From assembly GCA_949825065.1 (NCBI GenBank), contig OX463862.1, positions 20,937,071 through 21,001,070 on the forward strand: a stretch of 64,000 nucleotides of DNA, written 5' to 3'. The DNA is from Odontocerum albicorne. Lineage: Eukaryota > Arthropoda > Insecta > Trichoptera > Odontoceridae. Below, piece after piece: positions 20,582-30,564 of this stretch; the stretch's first letter is position 1, and each line of letters begins with the position of its first letter. The notes beneath the pieces were generated by a model, which saw nothing but the letters and a program-made list of their open reading frames with translations, was not told the DNA's origin and made no database searches. The translations under genes and the position numbers were made by a program.

Positions 20582-20770
20582 CAAAGGTTCTCTAACTCGA
20601 AATTCAAACCTAATTTTATTGCAGATAAAAAAATAAAGCAAAAAAAAACAACAACTAAAGGTAATTAGATTAAGAACTTTACCGCACCTGTATAAGTTTA
20701 GTAAAACATATTTAGTTAGAAAACCGTGGAAAATTTTACCAAGGGAAGAAACCTTTGTAGATCAACATTG
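20582..20770 (-). repeat. Z-family copy, remainder adjoining the 79 bp array
   Basis: Contains TCTAACTCGAAATTCAAACC (the inverted GGGTTCGAA box region), GTAATTAGATTAAGAACTTT, AACATATTTAGTTAGAAAAC and CGTGGAAAATTTTACCAAGG. Confidence 0.75.
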
Positions 20771-20774
20771 TCTT

Positions 20775-21350
20775 TAAAATGGCGAAAAATACACTACTTT
20801 TGACTAAAACTAATCAGAAAATATATCGTAACTACGAGTACAATGAAATATGGAATATTCAGAAAATATAAAAAGCTAAAAATTCAAGTATCATAATTTA
20901 CTTCAAAAACCATCTTCATACTCGTAGAATGGAATGTTTAATTAACTAAACATAGTAAAGGTTTATTATTTTAAAATTTATTCCGAGAAAAAATTGAAGA
21001 AAGACTTTCACGTTGAAATGATTGTGAAGAAACCGCGCAATATAACAGGTAACGAAAACTCTTACGAGACTTGAGATAACATTGTACCACCCCATTTAAG
21101 GGGCGCAAATGTGTCCATTAAAGAATAAGAGGTTTTCCCTCTCTGATTCTTGCACATATTCTTCACCGTTACTGTTCATAGTAAAGGTGATGTACTATAC
21201 ATGTTATAACTTCAAGAACCCTTTGTTTCTGGAGTGGAGTATACAAAAGTGTCATATATGATGCACATAATTTAATGTTTGAGGGTGAAATAAAAAGAAA
21301 ATGGGAAACTATAAACCTTTAATTCTGATCTTTCGCCATATTGTAATTTA
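20775..21350. other. Unassigned DNA
   Basis: AT-rich, without a recognised gene or repeat. Confidence 0.4.
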
Positions 21351-21354
21351 TGAT

Positions 21355-21790
21355 ATAGGCCATCTGGATCCATTCGCAGATCACATTTTGTCGTACTGTG
21401 ATGATAATCGAATCAAAAATTTCTGATGAGATTTCTATTCACCGTTGGATCGGTACATCGTCGGACAGATTGGCTACAAAGATGCTTCCAGCCCGGGAGA
21501 TATGGGTTCAATTCACGTTGACACCCTATTTTTGTGTCAAAAGTGCCTAACATCCATTTAACGTTCATTATTGACTGTTTGGAGATAAAAAAGGCAAACT
21601 TGTTACCTTAAATTCTGACCATCTAAATCCATTCGCGGGCTATATTTTGTGGTACTGCAATGATAATCAAGTCAATAATTTCTAATGAGACCTACGTTAA
21701 ACCTTGTATCGGCACATCATCGGAATGATTGGTTGCTAAGACACCTATCTTTCGACTCGGGGCTATGGGTTCAATTCCCGTTGGTACTCA
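21355..21790 (+). repeat. Two diverged tandem copies of a tRNA-like element
   Basis: The first copy (about 21355-21545) and second copy (about 21610-21790) share CCATCTGGATCCATTCGC, a TGTGATGATAATC stretch, ATCGGCACATCATCGGA and a tRNA-like head. The head has GATTGGCTACAAAGATGC or its equivalent, then ATGGGTTCAATTCACGTTG or ATGGGTTCAATTCCCGTTG as a box B. It resembles the SINE1 head but has a different upstream body. Confidence 0.6.
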
Positions 21791-22055
21791 ATTTTTATCA
21801 GATGGCACTCCACTCTGGTTCAAATAAATAAATATAGGTTTATTGATAGCAACATAGTATGTACATATATAAATATATTCCAAAATCACACATACATATA
21901 TCTCAAGATAAATATCAGAAAATGCATTTGAAAGAGAAGCTATCAAAAGGCCTGGGTTTATCTCACAATATCCTCCCGGCCGAGATGCATCCCACCAATA
22001 TAGGGGGAGCCCGGTCGCGAGAACATCAGATGTTTTACAGCCCACACCTTTGTAC
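21790..22055 (-). repeat. Y-family copy
   Basis: Inverted Y blocks: ATAGGTTTATTGATAGCAAC, GAGAAGCTATCAAAAGGCCT, GGGCTCATC-like and GAGCCCGGTCGCGAGAACAT. The 89- and 72-codon frames inside are reads through the repeat. Confidence 0.75.
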
Positions 22056-22129
22056 ATATAGATTAAAACAAAAATAGAAAATTAATAAATCGAAGAAAAA
22101 AAAAACCCACAAATACCACCTTGAATTAA

Positions 22130-22345
22130 TTTAAATATATAAATATAGGTTCTTTGATATCAACATAGTGTGTACATTTGGTATATAAATATATTCCGAA
22201 GTCGAACATATATCTCTAAATAAACTACAGAAAATACATTTAGAAGAGAAGTTATTAAAAGGTTTGGGCTCATCCTACAACACCCCCCGGTCAAAATACA
22301 CCCCACCAATATAGGGGAGTGTATCTCGACTGGGTAAGGTATCTT
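22130..22345 (-). repeat. Y-family copy, second of an adjacent pair
   Basis: Same order as the preceding copy (ATAGGTTCTTTGATATCAAC, AGAGAAGTTATTAAAAGGTT, TATAGGGGAGTGTATCTCGA), in the same orientation about 80 bp downstream. Confidence 0.75.
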
Positions 22346-22349
22346 AAAT

Positions 22350-22455
22350 TTCACTTAGGGTATCTTTTATTTATTTCTGATTGGTTGTAAGAGATTGCTA
22401 CTTGGCAACGAGTCTACGAGGTTGTATTGTATACAGCGAAATAGTAATATAATAC
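22350..22455 (+). mobile_element. SINE1 tail fragment
   Basis: TTCTGATTGGTTGTAAGAGA, TTGCTACTTGGCAACGAGTC and TTGTATTGTATACAGCGAAA identify the SINE1 tail. Confidence 0.7.
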
Positions 22456-22459
22456 AATC

Positions 22460-22960
22460 AACGTTCCAGACATAGCAAAAAAAACATGACGCTTAGCATT
22501 GAGTCCGCAATGAAAAATAAATATCCATAAAAAATAAAATGGTAAAAATTAAACAAATTTTTAGAATTGAAATGTTTAATTTCCATTTTACTACTTCATT
22601 AGTTACACGTGTTTCTAGCGCCCATCCTGAGCAGGGTTGGTGAATTACTAATTAAGTCAAATTTGCATAACGAAACTTTTTTAGGGTGCACGGTTCTCTA
22701 GAATGTATAATAGAGAAAAATCTTTGACCTTTTGGGATCTTTCTCGTTATTTTTTTTACAGAAAGGCTACTTCAAAAGAAGTGGGTGCTATGCCAGAAGA
22801 GGACATAACGGACGGAGAATGGATCAAGTCTGAATATTTTGGACACAAAATAAATGGGTTAATAGTCCAGAACCTGACAAACCACACACCAAGAACTAAT
22901 ATATATGCTCTCATTTTTAATCAGTTATCATGTATAGTGTATTAATTTATCTGTACAATA
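22460..22960. other. Unassigned DNA with an 80-codon frame
   Basis: The frame at 22703-22945 includes ATSKEVGAMPEEDITDGEW, a less AT-biased stretch than most. I recognise no domain in it, and it lies just upstream of an RT-A LINE fragment. It may be unannotated LINE sequence. Confidence 0.3.
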
Positions 22961-22964
22961 ATAG

Positions 22965-24190
22965 TCAATTTCCTCCATTAAAATGTATACAGCTTTTAAT
23001 GTACGGAAATGAAACGTGGAAGGGGAATACAGACTCATAGGAGTCAAAAAATACTGTAGTGGGTGCACTGAGAAGAATATATGGAGCAACCATATAGGGT
23101 GTCTCAAAATAATGTATACACTTTTTCATGCCGTGCCGTTTACCTGAACTTGATGCAGAGATTTGTCATACTGCGCATTCGTGAAGGGTTAAGGGATGAG
23201 GAGGGCTCTTATTTTCAGTAAGATGATGTAGCTCTCCACTACCGTCGTGATATGAGAGTTTGCTAGAAAATTTGCTAAACAGGTGGATTGGGTGTAAAGG
23301 GCTACTACCTCTACATGGATTGGGTATCCACCTGTTTAGCAAATTTCCCCAAAAATTGAACACCCAGACCTCACGCCAATGAACTTTTTTAAATGAAGAC
23401 TCATCAAGAATAAAGTAAATGCCACAAAACTTACTGAATTGAGAGCAACAATTGAAAGAGAATGCAGCCAAATAACAAAAAATAATGGTTCGTGAAGTTT
23501 GTGATTCCACGTTATCAGCAGTTTAATGAAGACTCATCAAGAATAAAGTCAATGGTACAAAAGCTACAACAGTTAATGAATTGAGAGCAACCATTAAAAG
23601 ATAATGCGGCCAAATAACAAAACAATGGTTTGGGAATTTTGTGATGCCACGTTACCAGCAGTGCATGCCAGAAAAGCCATAATTAGAGCATTTGCGATAA
23701 ATGAAAAAATAAATACGTTTATCTTCTTTGAATTTGAAGTTTTAATATTAGATATAGCTTAATAAATACTGAATTATCAATCATTTGAAATGTGTGTATA
23801 TTTTTTTGTAACACCTGTATACTATATAACACAACAGGAAAATAAATGATAAGGGATGAACGAGAAGGCGAATGTGTTGAGAAAGATTAAGAAGAATACT
23901 CTTAGATGGGTTGTACACGTAGAACGAATGGATGAAAAAGACTAAGAAAACAAATACAAAGTGTAAATGTAAGTAGAAGACTCGGTATAAGAAGACTAAG
24001 GATAATATGACTGGATAAAGTTAATGATATTTTGATAAAAGAAAACGAAGAAAGTTCTAGAAATTATAAAAGTTATATGAGAAGATGTATGGGTATAGAA
24101 GACGCGAAAGATGTGTGTCGAGACAGGAAAGTCTGGCACTCTGTCCTCTCTGTTTATCCCGACATGAAAATGTCGTGATCACACGTATAT
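22965..24190 (+). pseudogene. RT-A LINE C-terminal pseudogene split by a DNA transposon
   Basis: The left part translates as LLMYGNETWKGNTDS, then VVGALRRIYGATI, equivalent to the LLYGSETW and LRRIxG motifs of LINE reverse transcriptases. The sequence is interrupted at about 23095 and resumes at about 23820 with MIRDERE, VERMDEKD-like, RRCMGIEDAKDVCRDRKVW and HSVLSVYPDMKMS. The terminal CRDRKVWxSVLSxYP is the family's C-terminus. Stops and shifts are present throughout. It is the most complete RT-A copy in the window, but the polymerase core is still missing. Confidence 0.8.
23095..23820 (+). mobile_element. Tc1/mariner-like element nested in the LINE copy
   Basis: The ends AGGGTGTCTCAAAATAATGT and TATATTTTTTTGTAACACCT are imperfect inverted repeats, and TA-rich DNA flanks both sides. 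Inside are a remnant equivalent to GSYFQxDxxxxHYxRDMR (a catalytic-aspartate region) and NKVNATKLTELRATIERE-like C-terminal codons. A stretch of about 135 bp is tandemly duplicated (about 23390-23524 and 23525-23660). A 21 bp inverted repeat (AAATTTGCTAAACAGGTGGA) flanks 23268-23350. The transposase is dead. Confidence 0.65.
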
Positions 24191-24289
24191 ATCATACTCG
24201 TATTTAAAATATTTACAGTTTAGGAATTCATTCGACTGTTTTTTTATATTTTTAACAAGATATATCAACCCTCTTTCAACGCTTATTGT

Positions 24290-24440
24290 ATTGTATTACA
24301 CTTTCATTGTATACAGTTCAACCTGGCGGGTTTATTGCCATGTGGCCACCGAATGTCTTCCAGCCAACCAGAAAGATGTTAAAAAGGCTAAGTGAAACTA
24401 GACTAGACTGGAATTCTTTTTAAAAAAATATGGGTTCTAG
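24290..24440 (-). mobile_element. SINE1 copy
   Basis: Inverted blocks: CACTTTCATTGTATACAGTT, CAACCTGGCGGGTTTATTGC, CAGCCAACCAGAAAGATGTT and AAACTAGACTAGACTGGAAT. The head is degenerate. Confidence 0.75.
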
Positions 24441-24444
24441 CGGG

Positions 24445-24940
24445 ATTCTGTAAATCAGCTATCTCAGAACGCTTACTACCTGTTCTGAGATACTTGACTA
24501 ACACCTGTGAAATTCACATATAAACACACATAACCATGCAAGAAACCTGATTATGGCCGCTATCATTTTGTTTATTTACAACTTTATTTGAGTGATTGTT
24601 TTTTTTAAATTTGTTTTCATAAATATATTTTTAAATGCCTATATCTCGAAATCTGAGATTAAAACACTGTTGTAAACTATCATATAAGCCGATTATATTT
24701 CGGCTCAAGTACTCGTATATACCATATGTAATATTTTTTACTATTTCATTGACCTTGTTTTTCTGTAGTTTACATGTTAGTTGCTATATGGCACACTTGT
24801 TAGCGACACTAATTTAAACTCCACTTATTAATTTAAATGTCCCTCAACCATCCTTATTTTTTGTTGAGATAATTTGGAAGCGCTGTTAAGGTGGTCAAAA
24901 TGATAGGGATATAGCGTTATACCATATCTAATAAATTTTT
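24445..24940. other. Unassigned DNA
   Basis: Contains a short inverted repeat, AGCTATCTCAGAACG and CTGTTCTGAGATACTTG, near 24452-24500. A 60-codon frame at 24635 has no domain. Confidence 0.35.
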
Positions 24941-24944
24941 ATTT

Positions 24945-25055
24945 AATTTATTTATTGTATATAACACTTTCATTGCAAATACAATCTGGCGGGCTTATTA
25001 CCAGGCGGCAATCTCTTCCAATCAACCAGACAAAAGGAAATTCAACAAGTTACAT
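24945..25055 (-). mobile_element. SINE1 tail fragment
   Basis: AACACTTTCATTGCAAATAC, CTGGCGGGCTTATTACCAG and CTTCCAATCAACCAGACAAA are the inverted SINE1 tail. Confidence 0.7.
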
Positions 25056-25059
25056 GGTC

Positions 25060-26360
25060 GCAAAACGAAATCCATGAACACTTACGTAAGCATAAGCCCC
25101 ACAAAGATGGATAATCATCTGAACATTCCTTTTCATATAAAAAGAGATATCATCAATCAAAGGAAAAGGAAGGGATGGTGGAGAGGAACGAAAAAATCAG
25201 GAATGAAACACGTTATGTTACTGATTAGAAATCAAGAGTTTTTTTAGTCGCTTTTTAAAGCATGCCAAGGACGGTTATTTAACGATATGACAAAATTATC
25301 ATAGGAACACGATGTAGATTTGAAGTAATCGCGAGCCGAAGATTGGCCTTGCCATCTTTGATGTATACAATAAAAACAACAGTGATAATTGGGTTTCAGT
25401 TTGTCAACGATACCAAATAAGATGGCCTGAATGTTAATTTTCCGTGAATTTTTTTATCATCCCACTGACCTATTTCATTTTTCCGAACCATAAACGTTAT
25501 CTTAGTGTCGCCTTCTCTATGTTTTCTATTTCCGTTATGCCAACCAGACCATGAACAATTTAGCATATGCCAGTAAAATGAAGGACAAAGACTTGCGGCG
25601 GGCTTTTCATGACATGAAGTTGTCTGCGAATTAGAACACAGCAGCGAAACGGAAGTAATTAAATTGGCGCACTTCCGGCGCGAAGTAGGCTTCGATCGGA
25701 TTCTGTTGGCGCCATTTTATTTTCGCGTATTTTATTTTTTTAATTTGTAGGTCGTGGAGTGGTGGCGTATATATGTCACATTTAATAAAATACTGCCACA
25801 AATCAAAATGACATTTTTAAGAGATACTCATTTATCCCTCTTCCGCTCATACTGCCCCATAAATTTAACCACGCATTAGGTTCACTTAGAGTGTAATTGT
25901 ATACGCGTAAGAAAATTGTATTTAGTCATATTTCGATGAAAAACCTATCCCCGGAGGAAATCCCCTCATCTGTTAGCCACACAGGAGTGTGAAAAGGATA
26001 ACAGTGCTCCCGACAGAGGACAGATGAAATGAACAGATGTGAAATTGAAAAAAAGCTTAACAAAAAAAAAGGAATAATGCATAACAAAGAAAAATTTTAA
26101 AATTCCAAAAGTCCAATTTTTTTTATAAAAAATGAAGAAAGCTGTAAAACTATTCCTGGTCACCACAACATTAGAGACTGAGTCAAGTTACTCAAGTAAG
26201 TCCGACGTGTAGCTGCATGGAGCTCCTTCCAATTTTGAGCGATTCACTTTTCTCACCATCCCATAAAATATGATCTGCAGATTTACGAGTATGTGAGAAG
26301 ACCACAAAAATGACAAAAGGGTGAAGAGACTAAATTAAAAGAAAAAAGTTAATAATTTAT
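25060..26360. other. Unassigned DNA with a small GC-rich patch
   Basis: Mostly featureless. The 25660-25730 segment is unusually CpG-rich for this window (ATTGGCGCACTTCCGGCGCG, then TTGGCGCCATTTTATTTTCG). It has E2F-like TTGGCGC and YY1-like GCCATTTT strings, but no transcript evidence is visible. The 66-codon minus frame at 25966 has no domain. Confidence 0.35.
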
Positions 26361-26361
26361 T

Positions 26362-26475
26362 TAGGGGAACACTGTTTATTCTACTTTATATAAAGTGGAA
26401 TAAACAGTGTTTGATTTAACAAATTACAATGTTTTTAAACCTCCACAATGTTAATGCCTTAACTATAAATAATAA
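26362..26475. repeat. V-family element, short hairpin form
   Basis: AACACTGTTTATTCTACTTT and AAAGTGGAATAAACAGTGTT form a hairpin of about 21 bp arms almost without a loop. TTTAAACCTCCACAATGTTA and ATGCCTTAACTATAA follow. Confidence 0.8.
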
Positions 26476-26574
26476 AAAAAAATGTTTTGCATTAAAAATG
26501 ACAGTAAATTACATATATTAAGGCTTTGAATTTTATCATTAGCAACCACATAAGGGTGTGGCTTGAAAATGTGT

Positions 26575-26725
26575 GACGTCCTCGCGGCTAGGTTCGACCT
26601 GCTTGCTAGCGGCATACCTCGATTGTGAGAGTATTATTAGATAAGATGATACAGACCTTTGGATGTCATATGTCTCTCAAGTGAATTCTTTTTTCAATTC
26701 CTTAATATACTTGTATATTTATATT
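26575..26725 (+). repeat. Y-family partial copy
   Basis: GTCCTCGCGGCTAGGTTCG, GGCATACCTCGATTGTGAGA and TTATTAGATAAGATGATACA correspond to the 5' half of Y, with decay. Confidence 0.6.
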
Positions 26726-26734
26726 TTATTATAT

Positions 26735-26930
26735 TACACTTTCGTTGTGAATAATACAATCTGGTGGGTGTAATGTTACGTAGCAATCTTTTCGAACCAA
26801 CCAGAAACATGATAAAGACGCCTTTAATTAAAACCAGACTGGATTTTTTTTAGATAATGATAGTTTCAACGAGAATCGAACTCATCGAAGACAGGCGTCT
26901 TACCGACTAGGCCATGGAATTTACCACGTA
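26735..26930 (-). mobile_element. SINE1, near full length
   Basis: Minus-strand head CCATGGCCTAGTCGGTAAGA (box A) and GAGTTCGATTCTCGTTGAAA (box B) precede the AATCCAGTCTGGTTTTAATT body. The tail has a GTTGGTTCGAAAAGATTGCT block and an ATTCACAACGAAAGTGTAAT block. Length and order match the copy at 7.4 kb. Confidence 0.8.
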
Positions 26931-26935
26931 AAGAT

Positions 26936-27012
26936 TTGTCTGGAAAGTCTGGCGCTCTGTCCTCTCTACTGACTCTGAAACGGAAGCGGCATGATCATAA
27001 ATATGTATGTAA
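26936..27012 (+). mobile_element. RT-A LINE 3' tip
   Basis: TCTGGAAAGTCTGGCGCTCT, GTCCTCTCTACTGACTCTGA, then GGCATGATCATAAATATGTA. This is only the last codons and the short ATGTATGTA-like tail of RT-A, a severely 5'-truncated copy. Confidence 0.65.
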
Positions 27013-27059
27013 TCCCTTTATAGTTAGAAAACGTAATAATAAAACAGTCATCAAACTGT

Positions 27060-27570
27060 CGGATGAAATAACTTGACGCCCGGAAAGAATTGACGTATTT
27101 CTCGGATATAAGTCGTAAGGGCAAATGTTTTGTTGCCAATTTCATTCTTAACGCGCTGAATTTATATTATTATGAAATTTCCATAAAGGAAGGTAATAAA
27201 TAGTTTAGCACATTTTTGACCATTGTTTTACCAAATTCCATCAAACGTATTTTTGGCGTCGTTTTAAAGATATAACAAAATAAGCTGTTTACACGTTGCT
27301 TGATACTTAAAACGATATGTACAGTGTATAACGACGATACAATTAGTGGTTGTGTCTATCAAATGTGGTTAAAAAACAGTAGATATGATACTACACTCGA
27401 AGATATTCTCCGCTATGAAAGGACGATTACCACTGATGACAACCAAATTAATATTTTGATTGACAATAACCAACGTAATACAACATAAGATATGGCTGAG
27501 ATACTGAAAACATCTAAAATCCAAATCTACGACAATTTTGTGCTATTTTGTGTTTGAACTTGACCTACTC
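27060..27570 (+). pseudogene. mariner 5' end and transposase N-terminal fragment
   Basis: A CCCGGAAAGAATTGACGTAT block near 27078 could be a decayed terminus. The frame at 27300-27488 reads ICTVYNDDTISGCVYQMWLK, then TITTDDNQINILIDNNQRNT and, after a stop, DMAEILKTSKIQIYDNFVLF. This gives two helix-turn-helix halves of the mariner DNA-binding domain with the GRPI hook region lost. No catalytic domain follows. Confidence 0.65.
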
Positions 27571-27574
27571 GTAA

Positions 27575-28000
27575 ATATACGATAATATTTTCCGGTCAAC
27601 CCAAAACAATTTAAACAAACGAAGATACAATTTCTCCTTATAATATTGTATTATAGATACTGATAGACGACTCTTCAAGGACATCGTGAAGATAAAAATG
27701 GATAACTTTGACACATCTTTTCCTTCCCTAAGTATAGTTTCCTTTAACTGATCCTGGAAGGGATAATAGAAGACAAGATGGGGTGGGGGTTTAGGGCGAA
27801 GAAGGATATCGTCCTATAATGATTTTCTCTAATGGCCTGTGCTGAATTTTATCGCATTTCAACGGATTCGAAAGCATTCATGAGCGTGATCGTCAACCTC
27901 TGAACCCAGATACTATATATCGCAAGAAAAATATTAAATACAGAAGAGGAGGCAAAAAGAACATAACATATGATCTCCTGGATGAAAATATGACAACCCT
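27575..28000. other. Unassigned DNA
   Basis: No gene or repeat family is recognised. A G-rich GGGGTGGGGGTTTAGGG lies at 27779-27795. Confidence 0.4.
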
Positions 28001-28004
28001 CATG

Positions 28005-28115
28005 ACATAGTTGGTAAGGTACCTGTTTTCCGGGGGGTTGTTGATTTGATTTCCAAAATGGTTTTCATTGAAACCTTTTTAGAAATTTTCTGGTTCATTG
28101 AAAGAAAATGACAAT
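28005..28115 (+). mobile_element. SINE1 head fragment
   Basis: CTCATGACATAGTTGGTAAG (box A), then a G-rich loop, GTTGATTTGATTTCCAAAAT (decayed box B) and TAGAAATTTTCTGGTTCATT (start of the tail). Confidence 0.55.
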
Positions 28116-28119
28116 ATAT

Positions 28120-28420
28120 CAATGAGCATCCCAGGTAGTTCTTCTTCCTCCTGGCACTGTCTCAACTCATTGCCTAGGTAGGCTGTTGGGGTCGGCTCTT
28201 CTCGTTCTCAGGCTGTATATCCTTCGGTTCTGGGTGTCGCTTACATCTAGGCCGTTTCTCAGCAGGATTTTGGAGCATTGAGTCATCCAGGAGTTCTTTG
28301 GTCTTCCTCTGGACGGCTGTCGAGGAAGATCCACAGACATTGCCTGATTTACAGTATGGTCTGGCGGTCTCCATCTTTTGTGCCCGTACCATCTCAGCTG
28401 TCGCTTTTCCCGCTTAGCAT
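28120..28420 (-). pseudogene. LINE reverse-transcriptase C-terminal pseudogene (third lineage)
   Basis: The minus strand reads RWYGHKRWRPPDHTVNQAM, then RQPSRGRPKNSWMTQCSKI, then a short tail with YSLRTRRADPNSLPRQ. RWYGHVMRRPxDH and RGRPKxxWMxxI are the standard C-terminal blocks of many LINE reverse transcriptases. The 72-codon frame beginning MVRAQKMETARPY is the adjacent shifted frame, not a gene. The rest of the LINE is absent. Confidence 0.7.
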
Positions 28421-28599
28421 GCCAGGTAGTTCTTTATACAAAAAAATCAATTTAAAAATATAAGGAATCCTCAAAATTATAATCATCCCCATTAAGTCAT
28501 GTCTTTATTTTAGTTGACAGACATAATTGATCTTACTGTAATCTATCCTAGAACACATCTTTAATTTCTCCTACCTTCCATATACCTCGTCATACTAAC

Positions 28600-28841
28600 T
28601 CTCCTATTACAAAACCTTCCTACAGTTTTATGAAGATTTCTTAGCAAATATGTTTTTCTTAATACATGCAGATGCGAGGAAGTATCCAATCTAATGGTTG
28701 CGGTCACCACATTCCTATTATTTTACTCAAATTAAATATATTTATTTTGTGATATTTTTTATCAGTCAATAATAGTGGGTTCGAATCCCAAATTATAGCG
28801 CCCTTGAAGAGAGTTTTCTCTATATACGACGCTATATAAAT
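28600..28841 (+). repeat. Z-family copy
   Basis: CTTAGCAAATATGTTTTTCT, ATGCAGATGCGAGGAAGTAT, GGGTTCGAATCCCAAATTAT (a clear box B-like block) and AGCGCCCTTGAAGAGAGTTT. It ends at GACGCTATATAAAT, directly abutted by the hAT element. Confidence 0.75.
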
Positions 28842-30556
28842 CAGGGCTGTAGAGTCTCAGTCGGAGTTATAGAGTCGGTTTGTTTTTTGTGGAGTCAGAA
28901 TCAGACTGACTCGGAGTCGGGATATGCTATTGTAAATTTAAATTTTGACTCCAAAGTTCAATTTTATTTTAATTTTTTAACACTGATTTGCTACATAAAT
29001 TACATTCTAAAATTATGAACTACAATAAGTACCATCTTATACAAATAGCGTGTACTATAATGAGGAATCCTGGTAGACAAGTTTTCCAAAAAACCTACAT
29101 TTTAGTAGTTACGCCACGTAATTAAATATAAGATATCGTCGCTGTTCTGCGAAAAGTATTAAAGTCCATTTTAGCTTAAAATGAATTTTTGATGCCATTT
29201 TACTTAAAATAAAAATATCTACACATGGAAAAAACATTTACATCCAAAAGTTATACTGTTTCGCTGTTATGAAAATATAAAAAAACACATCATCCCGAAG
29301 CAATTCCATAGTTGGTATTTATCCCTGCCAACCAGGACAAGAGTTAATGACTAAATAAACCACGACACATCAAGTGATTCGGAATAAATAATAAAATAAT
29401 ATAGAAAAAAACAATATTTTAGAAACGTTTCAGTCACTTTTTTACAGTTGTTTTCACCAAGAAAGGATTAAGTCCAAAACAGGTGTCCGTATTTTTAATT
29501 TTTAGGTAATATGTTTTTAAGTTACTAATTTTTTTTAGTTAAAATTCTTATAAATAAATAAACTGTCTTTAAATAACATCTGTTTGTATTTTATTTGATT
29601 AAATTCTTGATTTTACATCGCCTTCGAAACTTAAATTGCATTTATCTCAAAACTCAATATTTGGACTTAAATGCTTTTCGCAGAACAACGACGATATGGT
29701 AATCAATACATGAACTATATATAATTGGAGCTGGAGTTGGAGTTGGACATAAATTCTTTTCGCAAAACAACGACGGTAGGGCAATTCGGACATAAATACT
29801 TTTTGCAGAACAACGACGATATGGTAATCAATACATGAACTATATATAATTGGAGCTGGAGTTGGAGTTGGACATAAATTCTTTTCGCAGAACAACGACG
29901 GTAGGGCAATTTGGACATAAATACTTTTTGCAGAACAACGACGATATGGTAATCAATACATGAACTATATATAATTGGAGCTGGAGTTGGAGTTGGACAT
30001 AAATTCTTTTCGCAGAACAACGACGGTAGGGCAATTTGGACATAAATACTTTTTGCAGAACAACGACGATATGGTAATCAATACATGAACTATATATAAT
30101 TGGAGCTGGAGTTGGAGTTGGACATAAATTCTTTTCGCAGAACAACGACGGTAGGGCAATTTGGACATAAATACTTTTTGCAGAACAACGACGATATGGT
30201 AATCAATACATGAACTATATATGATTGGAGCTGGAGTTGGAGTTGGACATAAATTATTTTCGCAGAACAACGACGGTAGGGCAATTCGGACATAAATACT
30301 TTTTGCAGAACAACGACGATATGGTAATCAATACATGAACTATATATAATTGGAGCTGGAGTTGGAGTTGGACGTAAATTCTTTTCGCAGAACAACGACG
30401 GTAGGGCAATTTGGACATAAATACTTTTTGCAGAACAACGACGATATGGTAATCAATACATGAACTATATATAATTGGAGCTGGAGTTGGAGTTGGAGTC
30501 AAAAAATTAAAAAATCTGGAGTTGGAGTAGAATTTTTTTACGACTCTACAACACTG
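28842..30556. mobile_element. hAT-like element (about 1.7 kb) containing a 125 bp array
   Basis: Starts CAGGGCTGTAGAGTC and ends GACTCTACAACACTG, forming an imperfect terminal inverted repeat of 15 bp. Both subterminal zones are rich in GGAGTC/GGAGTT units, a pattern seen in some hAT elements. The flanks ATATAAAT (28834-28841) and GTATAAAG (30557-30564) match at 6 of 8 bases, fitting a decayed 8 bp target duplication. No transposase can be read. A second internal fragment of the same element lies at 32.4 kb. Confidence 0.75.
29661..30500. repeat. Minisatellite, 125 bp x about 7, inside the hAT element
   Basis: About seven units, each with GGACATAAATACTTTTTGCA, GAACAACGACGATATGGTAA, ATACATGAACTATATATAAT and GGAGCTGGAGTTGGAGTTGG. 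The anchor GATATGGTAATC recurs every 125 bp. The unit incorporates the element's own GGAGTT-rich subterminal sequence. The 101-codon minus-strand frames repeated at this spacing are artefacts: 125 is not a multiple of three, and the frames shift between units. Confidence 0.95.
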
Positions 30557-30564
30557 GTATAAAG

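Noticed and set aside
23166..23510. 114-codon minus-strand frame as a gene
   Set aside because: It lies opposite the Tc1-like transposase remnant and includes the 21 bp hairpin. It is a shadow frame.
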